This document shows positions 21,804 to 35,163 of a stretch of DNA of 64,000 nt, in pieces (the first letter of the stretch is position 1; every line of letters begins with the position of its first letter). Made by a program: the position numbers and the translations under genes. The notes under the pieces were generated by a model that worked only from the letters and a program-made list of their open reading frames with translations, did no database searches and had not been told where the DNA came from. Source of the stretch: Brachycybe producta (taxonomy: Eukaryota; Arthropoda; Diplopoda; Playtdesmida; Andrognathidae); NCBI GenBank assembly GCA_036925085.1, contig JAUPFP010000002.1, forward strand, positions 12,305,607-12,369,606. The letters run 5' to 3'.

Positions 21804-24195
21804 TAATTAATATATACAACGTTAAATTTTGTCAATCTCTCTTTTTCCTTTTTCTCGCCCGCATTTTTTTTTCTTTCTTTCTCTGTATGAATTATTAATT
21901 TAATATAACATGTAATTAAATTCAAAGTTGCATTCAAAACTCAAGGAAGAAGAGTTTATCTTTATCTACATTGGTTAATTCAAATAATTAGTAAAAGAAA
22001 CGAGGAAATAAATAAAACCAAGAAACCATTCTCTGGTCTCGCTGGATGACAACAAATTCCAAATTCTCGCGTGAAAATTGGTTTCGTTTTAAAAATCCGA
22101 TCACGGTTCACTTAATTCGAAATAGAAACGAAACAGAAGTTTTTCTAAAAAAAAAACAACACAACTTCCAACCCCCCAAATAATTTCAAAGATAAACAAG
22201 AACCAAGGACAAATAAACAAGAGAATTAACAACTGAAAACAACGAATTGTTTTTTAGAAATAGTTTTGGTTGGGTGAGTTTAGGGTTAGTAAAAGGGGAG
22301 CAATAACCAGTCAAAATAAACAAAATATATACAAACCAACTATAACAAGAGAGGAGGAGGAGGGGGGATAAAGCCCCCCTCCCTTTAGGGCTCTCTTAAC
22401 CAGCAAGAATATCCATCTTCCATCATTATATCTTTTATCTTCGTAAACCGTCATTTAATCCACACAGATGTCAATTGTGGATATTATTATTATTATTATT
22501 AATATTTGAACACAAACTAATACCAACTTACAAGGTCTTTCCCTCTTTTTATCTCTCGTTTTTTTTTTTTGAAAAGGCGCCAAATCGAAAAAAATATGTA
22601 AAAACACAACCGCAACAAGAATAAACTTCGTTTTTCATCGCCTGAATTTATAAAATAAACTGAATTCTATTGTATTTAAATAATATTATGATGCGCACAA
22701 GCGATAAGGAAGGTTGTGTGCTTATTGCGAACTGACCATTGGTCACTGGCCAAACCCATCGTCCTCCTCCTCCTCTTCTTCTTCTTCAAAGAGGGAATAA
22801 ATCACCACCCACCGTTTGAACTGTTGAGAGAAACCACCCACTGAAACCCACCAACAAACCAACCCTTTCTCCTTTTCTTAACGACGCTTAATTTGGGGGT
22901 TCCTTAATTAAAGGGGTTAGAAGAAGAGTAAGAGGAGGACACCTTTCACCTCCTCTTTGAATAGAGGAATACACTGTTGTGTTTGATCTCTCAGTCTGAA
23001 GAAGGGGGGGGGGAGGAGAAAATAACCGATCAAACATGACATTTGTCAAGAAAAATCTGAAAAACACAACCCAAAACACAACCCCTTATTTTTAAAGATC
23101 AAGGGGGTAGTAGGAGGGTTAGGAAAGGAGGAAGAACAACAAGGAAACTTTACAATTTTGTTGTTGTTTGTGTGCAATTCATACTCGATTGCATAATAAT
23201 TAGACACCACATTATTAGACTACATTGTTTTTTTCCATCTTCTTCCTTCTTCTAAACAATCGTCGTCTTCTTTTCATGTGTAGACAACCTTCTTTGTTAA
23301 GTTCTCATCGTCATCTCAAGAAATTAAGATAATTTCAAACTAACAAACGGTTTCCATTCATTGCCATTATCAAATTGACATCTTTCTAAATTAAGATTAA
23401 TGTTTAGTTAGATTCGTATAAGAGACAAACATGAATCATCATCCAGATTAACGATTTTTAGGGAGGGGCTCAAAAGGGGAGGGAATTAAAAGGGATCAAA
23501 GGGAGGAGGAGGACATCGGTTGATAGGGAAGAAGAAAAACAAGACCCAAAATAGATTTAACGGTTTTTTAAAAGTTGATCGTTCTTCTTCTTCTTCTGCG
23601 TGAGAGACTTTGAACCCAAAGTTCAAATCAAGAGTCGAAACCAAAAGACTAAGAAATAAAAATCACAAATGAAGACAAACCAAACAAAAACACATTCGGA
23701 AAGTCAAAACTAACATCAGAATACACAAAATCAACATAATAAAACGCAAATATGCGAATAAATGATAAAAAAAAAACTGAAAATGATGAACACAACAATA
23801 AAAAGACGTAAATCAATAAAAATCCCCCAAAACAGGTGAAGCCAGTTGGGCGTTAAGTTGACGCTTGCGCCAAATGAAAAAAACAACGAAACTCACCGTC
23901 AAAACTCCTTAAAGGAACACAATTCAGATGGAAGAAACTTAAGTTTTTCGTTTTCGTCATTCGACAAAAAGAAAATCGCCCTAAAACGACCGAAACCGGA
24001 CCAAAAAAACCCAAACAACGAATGGCGCCGTAAATAAAAATTGTAAAACACGAAACGGAAACAAAAAAAAAAAAAATAAAAATGCATCATGGGGAAATTA
24101 AAGACAGGAAGTGACGACGCTTATATCGATATAAACAATCTATCGAACGTTTATCGTATATTACGATGTATCGAAATGAATTTCCCGCCACAATT

Positions 24196-24389
24196 ACGGG
24201 CGTCTGTAGACAGCTTCTGAATTTCTTTGGCTCCGCCCTTTTATGAGTGTCATTAATTTCTAATTGGTTTGTTACTGGGTCTGATGCCACATTCCCCGCC
24301 CTTTTCATTTCTAATTGGTTGATATTTGGTCTGACGCTCATAAAAGGGCGGAGCCAAAGAAATTCTGAAGCTGTCTACAGATGCCTGTG
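24196..24389. mobile_element. hAT-like MITE, copy 1
   Basis: Long inverted arms contain GTCTGTAGACAGCTTC and TTTCTTTGGCTCCGCCCTTT, with the inverse at 24340-24389. An 8-bp direct repeat CCACAATT flanks both ends (24188-24195 and 24390-24397), the duplication size of hAT transposons. Its internal TTTCTAATTGG and TTACTGGGTCTGA are shared with the element at 61874-62018, so the two are family members. Confidence 0.7.
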
Positions 24390-24769
24390 CCACAATTTGC
24401 ATAATTATGCAAATTACACGTGCATAATAAGCATGTCAATCAGTCAACGTCCCAATAAATAGCGAATGCACTTAATTTCAAATAAATGTTAATTAAATTT
24501 ATCAATTAATTGTATTCATCAATAATTATTCACAATGATGTATTTTAAACAAGATTTCAATGATAATAAAGAATATAACCAATGAATGTAAAATCTAAAA
24601 TACAAATAAATGAATGCCGTTTACTAACGATGAGCACGTGTTCATTATTTAATTGGGAGGAAACGGGGTCAGGGGGTGGAGGGGTGCTTAAGGTTTTACA
24701 ATTTTATGTGGCCCCTTAAGGGGCCACAATTAATTAAGATGGGGTTATCAACAGCTGATTTTCAAACCC

Positions 24770-24960
24770 CGATAATTATTCTTAATTTCATATCCGTAAC
24801 ATGAAGAGAAACTTAAAAGTGTTTTAGAAACTAGAAGGGTAGCTCAAAATCACTTAAGGGTAGAAACACTGTCAAGTTTCTTTTAATTTTGTTCCTAAAA
24901 GATAGGAATAACCAGAGTTCAAGGTGCGTTTATACATTAAAATTACCTTAAGAGGCAAAT
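24770..24960. repeat. Truncated R1 element, copy 11
   Basis: Left outer and inner arms are present (GTGTTTTAGAAACTAGAAGG, AGCTCAAAATCACTTAAGGG). The centre and right inner arm are deleted, and the right outer arm (AGATAGGAATAACCAGAGTT ... AAAATTACCTTAA) follows. Confidence 0.6.
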
Positions 24961-25223
24961 CAGGATCAAATATTTGTATCTAAGTTTAAATAAACTGAAG
25001 AAACTCAAAACGATGATTCTTTCAGTAATATTTACACGATTAAAACAAGCATCCAAAGTTCTATTTTTCCAATATTTCCTTATTAAAAGAATTTAAAGTG
25101 TCTTAGAAACTAGAATAACTAACAAATTTCCTAAAACACTTTGAATTTTTCTTACTAATAACTCTGTGAGCTATTTTTAATCTCATACGGTGTAAATCCG
25201 ACCATTGATCGGTTTAACGAATG

Positions 25224-27917
25224 TCAAACAACTGTTTCCCGTTCAGTTACGACCATAACTTCGTTTGCGTTGCATGTTGTACCATCTGCAACCAAAGGGT
25301 GTTCGGCCGTCCTCAGTGACTGCGAATCGACCACTCCCCACGGCTGCTTTCCGTTCAGTTTCTCTTGTAACCTTCTGTTGTCCAAAACGTAACCATCTTC
25401 TTCAGTCGACTTCGACACTTGTCGCTTTCGTTGTGGCTGCAAGAAAAACGCAAAGTTCAGTTATTTTCGAATATTAGTATTCAAGTGAAACCACATAAAG
25501 AAAAAATTCAGAATTCATTAGAAACTAGAATAGCAGTTAAATTTCATAAAATTAGGCTCTATCTTTATGATTATTATGTCTTTCACATGCAAAATGAATG
25601 TGTTTTAGAAACTAAAATGGGTAAATCAATCACTTAATGGACATTTTAATGTTGATATCGTTCGAAATAAGCTTTTTATGTCAGTTAGAAAATGACCCCT
25701 ACTTTAAGCAAAAGATATTTTTCAAACAGGAAAAAGTAATTTTTTTCATTTTTCGACAATTTTTACTTTTTTTAATTTATGGGTTTTTATGGTCCTCGGA
25801 AGTCTGTTGGGCCCTCCTGAGTTCATTTCAGTGCTTTTCAGGGCATCTAGAAAACTTTCATTTTCATTTACAATGAAATCACCTTAAATAACTTGCGTAA
25901 GTAGTCGGTGCGAAAGAGACAGCCTGACCCGTCCTTCAAATCTCCATCCAAAGTCACTCCCCTTGCAAGGATTGTATTGCCGGCAAAGAGGAGAATGGAA
26001 CCAGTCAGTCCGATCAACGCAGTCAACCAATTGGACAATATGTAATCGTCTAAAACAGTAAATATCTCAATGCACATTTAAGAGAACTAGATCGTGACTC
26101 CGACGTATGTTCACCTGGGTAGACGTAAGTGTCGGCAAGAAGCCAGATTCCCCTCCAAACGTTGATGGCTCCAACGCTGGCCATCAAGATGAACGCGTCC
26201 TCGAAAAGGATACGAACTAAGTTACTTTTAAGGCGGCCGGAAAAAGATGCAGCTTCGAACTGCAAACTATAAGACAGGAGTACGATGGAGTAGCCGATAA
26301 AAAGCGACGTCCATCCGGACCTAGAAGGAGACTCTGGAAATAGGTAAATGTCTAAGATAGTCCAGATTCCTCTCCAGACGAACACAACGAGAGAACTGAT
26401 GACCACCACGGAAACGGTAACGTCAACGACACAGAGAGATTTCGTCTTCTTTGTCTGAAAAGAGCAAGCAACAAACCATCTTTAACGTCATTTGTGTCGG
26501 ACACAAGTAGCAACAATCCAGAACAACGTTCTCGAGAGACACAGACGTTTGCGATCACCTAAAAACCAAACGAAACTAATTGTACCTTTGTGATAAGGGC
26601 TCTAGGTGCAATGAAATAACCTTCAAAAACGTCTGTAATTACAACGAGTGGCACAGAGGGTACATTTTGCAACCCACGAACACACAATATTAGAAACAAA
26701 CTTCCAAAGAAGAACGTGTTGTTGAAATGTGATTCGATTAAATGGTCAGCCAACAGCCAAGTTCCACGAAAGCCCGCAATCTGACCGGCAGACACAAATA
26801 GCGTGTAAGAACGAGATGCAAACACCTTAAGCCAGAGGCTTTCCAAATTCTGTATCATCCTCTGAAGTTGAAGACCCATCGAAAGCTGAAAAACTAAAGT
26901 TAACCATCCAAAAAGTATACAAATAGAGGAACTGAACAGAACATCGTCGGGCCATATGTAAATATCAAGCAAGTTCCAGTATCCACGCCAAAAGAGAATG
27001 CAAAATGTGGTAACGATCCAAAGCACACAAAATGTGTCCACGAAAACTACGGCCAAATGGTCATCACTGCTTTTCTTCGTCACCATATTGCTCTTCATCG
27101 TTATCTTGGACATGACAAGTTGCAAAATCCATCGATCTTCTCGTCGCTGGTCACTTTTTTACAAGATCAATGCTCAAAAAAATTGATAAATCTGTTGATA
27201 ACTTCTGAACTTTGACAAGTCAAAAGGACACTTGATTACATTTCTAAAAATAAAACGACGGACAGTACATGTACCTAACATAATATGATCTAAATAGCAC
27301 AAAGTATCATTACGAATCATGAAATAGAAGCAGAAAAGAGACAGAACGGACACAAATGACCTCACCTCAAAGGATTTGAGCATTGTGGTAGATCTGGCAT
27401 AGGTCACATCCAAGACATCCGTGGACACAGACAGTGGTGGTGCCATGATGTTACGAACACCTCGTAAAACACCTAAAACAAAAACTCCGACGAACACGAC
27501 ACCTGCACAAGACAACCACGACTTCCCCAAGTAAAAGTCCAAAAGTTGCCAGACTCCTCGCCATTGATTGACAAGTCCAAAAGCATACAATGTGGTGTAG
27601 ACTCTCGACAACAAAATCCTCAAGAACACGGGTCCCCTCGAGTCCAAAAATAACATACTGAGAAACTCTTGAGTGAAAGTGAGCACAACACAAACACAGT
27701 GACCAACTAACGTCGAAACCCACGGACTCACATATGCCATGGGAAACACTACGAGGCAGTCAATGTACTGCCAGAGTCCCCTCCAAAAAAGAACACAAAG
27801 TGGAGACAGAGTGAAGAAGGTGAGAAACCAATCGAGTGCCGTGAGACCGTAAGCCACGGAGGGCCCCTTCTGACGGGAACGTTCATTCCTCGTCTTTTCC
27901 GTTTTCGTCCTAACCAT
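25224..27917 (-). CDS. fusl: Fuseless-family multi-pass membrane protein with three tandem units
   Basis: Drosophila Fuseless is a presynaptic, predicted eight-pass membrane protein needed for calcium-channel organisation. Here the coding exons are 27366-27917, 26586-27146, 26115-26454, 25883-26049 and 25224-25436, all in phase, giving about 610 aa. Each half-unit has a hydrophobic stretch ending in a WRG motif (LFWRGLWQYID, NQWRGVWQLLD, LFWRGYWNLLD, GFRGTWLLAD, VWRGIWTILD, VWRGIWLLAD). Six such motifs imply three units of about four membrane segments, so roughly twelve passes. The C-terminus is hydrophilic and ends TERETVV, a class I PDZ-ligand form. ATG at 27917 (MVRTKTEK) is chosen because it starts a basic N-terminus. 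The acceptor of exon 2 (ACCAG|CGACGAG) is the least certain. Intron 4 contains part of an R1 repeat. Family call is good; orthology to fusl is inferred. Confidence 0.75.
25565..25745. repeat. Half R1 element in a Fuseless-gene intron, copy 12
   Basis: The left arm GTGTTTTAGAAACTAAAATG, the segment GTTGATATCGTTCGAAATAA and the central GAAAATGACCCCTACTTTAA are present. The right arm is missing. Confidence 0.6.
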
Positions 27918-28825
27918 GTTTAGCGGTTCTGCCTCCACCAGAGCCCACTCACCACCATGGCTCGAGAATATCCAAACGCACTCCTATGCCTACTAGAAAA
28001 ATCCTTCCAAAGAAGTAACACGAACATCAACAACCCCTCTACTCTCTCTCCTTTTCAGTCTCACTCTCAATGGGAAACAATTAAATGATGAGGCGGACTA
28101 TTTAAGAACTTCCACTTCCCGCAATCTCTTCAATTCAGGGTTGTTATCACTCTCTCGATCCCTCATTGACAAACGATGGGAATTACGCAAAGTCAGCAAT
28201 TTTTTTTTTAAAACAACTTTCGACATCAAGAAAAGACGTAGCAAAGTCGAGTGTAAAACACCTGACCACATTATGACTTTTTTTTAAGTCGGTGCCTAAT
28301 CTTTCAATTGCTTCTTTCTCACTTACATAACATGAACATAAAAATCATTGAATAAACATTTCCCCCCTTTTTTGTATCCTGTGACCAACTTTTATATATG
28401 TGATCAAAGTCTCCTCCTCCTCCTCCTCTTCATACAATCTGACAAGTGGCATATAAAAATGATTTCAAATTCAATTTATTAGATTGCCGGAACAGATTGT
28501 TGTGTGTGTGTGTTTGTTGCCGTTTCACTCTTCGATCTTTTGCGTTATAATCAAAGTTAGTCGCCTCTACACTTAGATACCGAGATGAAACAAATGTTGT
28601 AAAACTTTAAGTTGTTGTAGTTGCTGTCAACGCAATCCGGTCTAGACACAGCATCGTAAAATTTGAAAATGTGAAACAAACTAATGACCATTAGAAAGAA
28701 GAACCTTTGAACCAATTTTTATTATTCATTGTTAAGTTCATAACTAAACCTATAAATCGATATACCAATTGCTTTAAAAAAAAAAACATGGCATGATCAT
28801 TTGAGAAACCCACAAAACAAGAAAC
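27918..28825. other. Intergenic region between ribokinase and the Fuseless-like gene
   Basis: Both flanking genes are on the minus strand, so this is promoter/leader of the Fuseless-like gene next to the 3' flank of ribokinase. Nothing coding was seen. It has a CTC-repeat near 28412-28428 and a GT run near 28499-28512. Confidence 0.45.
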
Positions 28826-30878
<2,053 letters not shown>

Positions 30879-31373
30879 TTTCACCGAGAAAACTAATTGA
30901 AAAATAAACCAGCAACTTCCGATAAGTTCCGAAACTTCAGCTAACGCCGTCTAGCGGCAAAAAAATTACATGAAGGTAGCTCAACTCTACAATAGATTAA
31001 AAATTGGGTGAATGTCTGGCTGAATAAGCTTTAATTATATAGGCTCACTTAAAGAGTCGATTTGTTTCTCTTATCGTTCTGTAAAAAAAAAAATTTGAAT
31101 TTCTTTTAAAAGTCATTTACTAATTTTTGCTTGTGTATTAAATTTTGCAGTAAATTAGAAAGAATTCAGCTGTAAGTACAGCTAGCGTCATCTATTGGTC
31201 ACACTCAGCTTTGTCAAAATATTAATTGAATTACCTTTACATATACATCTCATGTGCAACAGAAACCGTGCTGCCATCTATCGTACGTAATAATAAACAG
31301 GCGGCAATTGTCCTTTTCTAGCAGACGACAGAATCCACTATTCGAAAAAGACGTCAAAGACTCGGCTATCGTG
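30879..31373. promoter_or_regulatory. Putative divergent promoter of ribokinase and CINP
   Basis: Start codons of two oppositely oriented genes are 495 bases apart with no coding sequence between. I saw no clear TATA box at a useful position. Two similar CTAGCG-type sequences occur (CGTCTAGCGGCA, CTAGCGTCATCTATTGGT). Confidence 0.45.
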
Positions 31374-32567
31374 ATGTCCCACCACTCGCTTTCTGCTACG
31401 AATGTCACTTCTCCAGTGTCAGGTGATTATTAACGATGGATCGAATCTTTTTTTGTGATATTTACTCTTTGGTCGCCTGTTTCAGCTTCGAGGTCGTTGT
31501 GTGAAAGTCCTCAACCTAAGAAGGGAGGAGGAGGAGGAGTCAACCTGACAGGAATTCCCAGGAAGGTGAAAGACAACTGTGCCGAAATTCACAATCTCAT
31601 TCAACGTTGGAATGTCCACCAGATTCACGGACATAACCTTCTGCGAGAGATCACCAACATTCGACAGAATCATCACATACAATCATCGTACGACATCCTA
31701 AGTTTCGTTTGAAAATAACGAGTAGTTTGTATTAAAAAAAGCCTCACTCACTGACATAGCATTTTACGAAAGGTAGCAGTGGCACTGAGGCTTCAGTGTA
31801 TTTAAGGTCTTTTTGTTCAAACTAATTGTTACTTTGAAACGAAGCTGTTAACCGTCGTTTTAATCTGTTAAAACTCACGTTGTATTCGTTTCTAAAGCGA
31901 GAACGGCGGACAGGAAGTCGGTACAGGAGAGGCTGCAATTGTTGATCGACGAACTTTGACGTTCTCAGTTGATCTCCAACGAACGTGTGAAGAACTGCTG
32001 CAAACCGTTGAAGAACTGGTAAGTTCACTTGTTTATGGCATTGTGATTTTCATCCGTTTTTCTTTGTACCACTTTCAATTTCATCTTGAATTCAATTTCA
32101 GTCGTTAATTCACAAAAAGATGCGTCAAATGACGTCCCAATTCGAAAGCCTTGTCGCGTTAGAAAACCTTCAGAACTCATTCACTCATCTTCAAAACGAA
32201 CCCGAAAGTAAAGAAGGCAGCGATTCGTTTCAATCGAACGCATCTATTCCCGTCTTCCACACGTGGACGATGGTCGATTACGGTAACGAAAACAAATTAA
32301 AACGAGTAAAATTCTCTCGCCTATAATCGTCTATCTCTCTCGTACTTTTAATTAGAGGAGACTTCGCGGACCGTAACCGAGTCATATGAGCTGGATCTGA
32401 AGCTAAAGAGGGACATCGCCGATGTGGTTGCGCACGTTCAATCTTCGGACGCCGCCTTATTCCTACTTTCAGCTTGGTCACATCAACCTCACGTCACCGA
32501 TCGTGTCCGGTTGCGCCTCGAAGCCATGCTCACCGAAAGTGGGCACAGATATAGACTTCAGAAATAA
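31374..32567 (+). CDS. CINP: CDK2-interacting protein (CINP)
   Basis: CINP is a small coiled-coil protein linked to CDK2/CDC7 at replication origins, to ATRIP checkpoint signalling and to ribosome biogenesis factors. Exons: 31374-31422, 31486-31687, 31898-32018, 32102-32282, 32356-32567, giving 254 aa in phase. Matches to the vertebrate protein include RKVKDNCAEIHNLIQRW near the N-terminus, a Glu/Leu-rich middle (QRTCEELLQTVEEL), FHTWTMVDYG, and the C-terminal AWSHQPHV followed by LEAMLTESGHR. The donor of exon 2 (CATC|gtacga) is weak and was chosen because it preserves phase and alignment. The 3' signal AATAAA overlaps the stop codon. The gene is divergent from ribokinase and convergent with the ZNF839-like gene. 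Confidence 0.9.
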
Positions 32568-32568
32568 A
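32563..32568 (+). terminator. Polyadenylation signal overlapping the CINP stop codon
   Basis: AATAAA contains the TAA stop (32565-32567). No other AATAAA on the plus strand was seen close by, so the 3' untranslated region may be very short and may run into the ZNF839-like coding end. Confidence 0.5.
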
Positions 32569-32599
32569 CTATTAAGAAACTTTAAAGAGTCGTTTTCGT

Positions 32600-32605
32600 T
32601 TTATT
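32600..32605 (-). terminator. Polyadenylation signal of the ZNF839-like gene
   Basis: AATAAA on the minus strand lies about 12 bases after the ZNF839-like stop (32617-32619). Cleavage after it would put the 3' end inside or next to the CINP terminal exon. Confidence 0.5.
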
Positions 32606-32616
32606 TGTCACGAGTC

Positions 32617-34556
32617 TTAACTCAAAAGTAGAGTTTGATTCGAGTCTAGCGAAAGAGAATCGTGGTGATTCAACATATCTAGGATTCCAGAATCTCCCAA
32701 CGACCATCCGCTTCCACTGTTGCCTCCATCGACGTCCAGAACGCCTCCGTTCTCGTTTAAACACTCGTTAGCGTCTATTATAGATGCAGTTGGTTCTTCT
32801 TCTTCTAATCCTCCCGCCGGTCGATCTCTATCTTCAGAATAAAAACTGTTCTTTACTTCGTACATTCCGTTTGCAATTCCCATTGCTCGTGCAGCACGAC
32901 AATCTGTCACCTGTAAACACAAAAGAGAAACGATTGTTTATTCGTTTTTTTTTTGCTTAAAAACAATCATAAATTTGTTTGACGAACGTTGAAACACGAG
33001 TTTCCGAAACCTTCAGACGATCGATTTGTAGCAGCGGATTTGGTTACGAGGCAATTTTGAGCCATCTCCTCTGCCTCTTTCACAACGTTACCGAGTTCTT
33101 TTTGGATTCGATCGAGGTCGTGACGAGCAGAGGAACCCACTTCGCATTTCTTTAGCAGAAATTGCCACGTATTTAACCTCCTAACCAATCTGGGCATTAC
33201 TAATTCCATAATCTCTTCGTCTCGACAGTGCTTTAGTAACTACAACATTTCAAGCTTTTAATTATCGTAAACGAAGATGATTATCAAATGATAAGAAACG
33301 AACTGTTTTCAACCGAGCTCTCCTTCGTCCGGCATTAGCTTTTTCAAGGTGCTGCATCTGTGGTTTTTCCTCCGCATCTTCCTTACTAAACGACGAAACA
33401 CTTTTCGTCGTTTCACCCAATGACGAAACAAGAACAGAGCCTACTGAAACAGAATGAAACAATGAATCGGGAAACCGAGGCAATGTTAGTCTCCATAAAT
33501 GTCACCATTGCTGCCCGTCTCGACATGTTCCATTTGTCCGTGTTCAGGATTTAGCTTCAAGTGCCTGGATAGACCAGCCCGTCCAATGTAAGCCTTCTTG
33601 CAACCGAGACACTTGTAGTTCCTAGCCTTAGAACACATTTCTGAAACAGAAACAAAACACAGAATCATGAGAAGATCTCTTTCGTATCCCGGGTGTCAAT
33701 GAAACCGACCCGAAGGTGTGGGATCACTAATCTGCTCCCCCGTCACGTCGTTCGACTCTTCCGCACTGAATTGGAAATCGGAATAACCGCCGTCGGAATC
33801 ATCATACGGTTCCTCATCGTAATCCAAGTGGTGGATTCGCTTGTAATCTTTCACCATGTAAGACGGAGGCTTCGATACTCGTCCCGAACGAGTACGAGGT
33901 CTCTGTTTCTTTTTAGCCAATTTCTCTTCCTGTGATAATATCGGACTGTCTATTTTTTGTTCGTTCTCCTCTAATTTTCTTCCCCACATCTTTCGTGTCT
34001 TTATCGAAGATCCCCCTCCTCTTCCTGAACCGTTTGTGGTTTTACCCGTCTTCCGCCGTTGGTCGTTGTCGTCTCCTCCTGACATTAGCGTAGTGTCTGG
34101 ATAAAGGACCTGATAAACGATACGTGTGTTAGTTGGAGCGTAATACACAATCCCTTTGTTGTTGCTCGGAGAATGGGGTTGTCTTTGTAAGAAGTCGGCA
34201 ATGTTTTGTAGCTGGTCCTGATCTAACGTTGAAGCATTACTGTTCGAATTACAACCGATCGCATCGACTTCATTAATTAAACGACACGATTCGAAAGAAC
34301 CATCGTCCTCGGGAATAACAACAGTTACTTCGCTGTCTGTATTCATTATCGAATCATTCAAATGAACGTCATTTTCATTGGTAACTTTTGTGGAATCGTC
34401 GTCGTCTCCAAGGAGTTTCTGTAACGAATTCGTCGGTCCGTCCAGATCTTCTGGAAGAAGAACTCCTTTACTTTGAAGAGACGATGAGGAATCAAAGAAG
34501 AAACCGTCGGTTCCATTCATCAATTCGACATTCGCATCTGAGAAACAGTTCGTCAT
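32617..34556 (-). CDS. ZNF839: ZNF839-like zinc-finger protein
   Basis: ZNF839 is a nuclear protein of poorly known function. Coding exons: 33710-34556, 33506-33640, 33304-33443, 32988-33239, 32617-32910, joining in phase to about 555 aa. The match rests on three blocks in the expected order. The first is a basic motif RPRTRSGRVSKPPSYMVKDY followed by an acidic DSDGGYSD stretch (about residue 225-265). The second is a single C2H2-like finger YKCLGCKKAYIGRAGLSRHL with LNPEHG (Cys-x2-Cys, His-x6-His). The third is a helical block KHCRDEEIMELVMPRL then LNTWQFLLKKCE. The N-terminal 200 residues are acidic and low complexity. Two introns (after exons 3 and 4) use the weak donor gttcgt, so those boundaries are less certain. 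It is transcribed toward CINP. Confidence 0.8.
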
Positions 34557-35163
34557 AACTGACGCTTAGTTTTCACTCTGAAAAATGTCAAATTAAACCT
34601 CATTCGAAACGACCGCGTCTATATTCATCCATGGACGCAGCCATTTTGTATCCCACAAAGCTAAGCGCTTTTACAACACACAGCACCATCTACCGGAGAA
34701 CACCAAAAACACCACGGTGAATCGACAATTACGTCACGATCAAATACCGTCAACAATTAAATATAACAGCCACGTTTTATTAATCACCGATTTACCCAAT
34801 GGCGTGACATCTTAGTCAAACATTTTAATGACAGTGACGTCGTTTCGATGGAGGAATCTATTAACACAAAAATTACACCATTTTGATGTAACCGGTGGCC
34901 CTTACAAAAATTTGCATAAATAAACGAAGACGAGACAAAATTAACAAAAAAAAAATTATGAAATTTCTTAACGTATTTACACATAATTGCGTAACTTAGT
35001 AAATTTATAAAAATGGAATGCATTGAATGCCGAACAAAAAAAAAATGAAAATTATCAAAGTAAGGACTAGATTACGAATATAAAAAGGAATTAAAGGGAC
35101 CCCCAAATGAATAGAGTCGAGGCACATTACGGAGAAAGAAAGAAATGTTGTCGTGATCAACGA
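34557..35163. other. Intergenic region, ZNF839-like promoter side and Arp2 3' flank
   Basis: No coding sequence was seen. The part near 34560-34700 would be the promoter/leader of the ZNF839-like gene. A minus-strand AATAAA-like site occurs near 34775. Confidence 0.45.

Larger units (their letters stand above)
20440..25223. other. Upstream region of the KASH gene, non-coding
   Basis: No coding exon was recognised. On the minus strand an acceptor-like pyrimidine tract ending in CAG at 20451 suggests an untranslated 5' exon further upstream that I could not place. The region holds a 394-bp MITE (21410-21803), a hAT-like MITE (24196-24389), an R1 copy (24770-24960), purine-rich runs near 22350 and 23470, and many short A-rich frames with no domains. 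Confidence 0.45.

Noticed and set aside
24122..24133. TATATCGATATA, containing the TATCGATA DREF-type motif
   Set aside because: It is 3.7 kb from the nearest start codon and next to a MITE; a single 8-mer is weak evidence.
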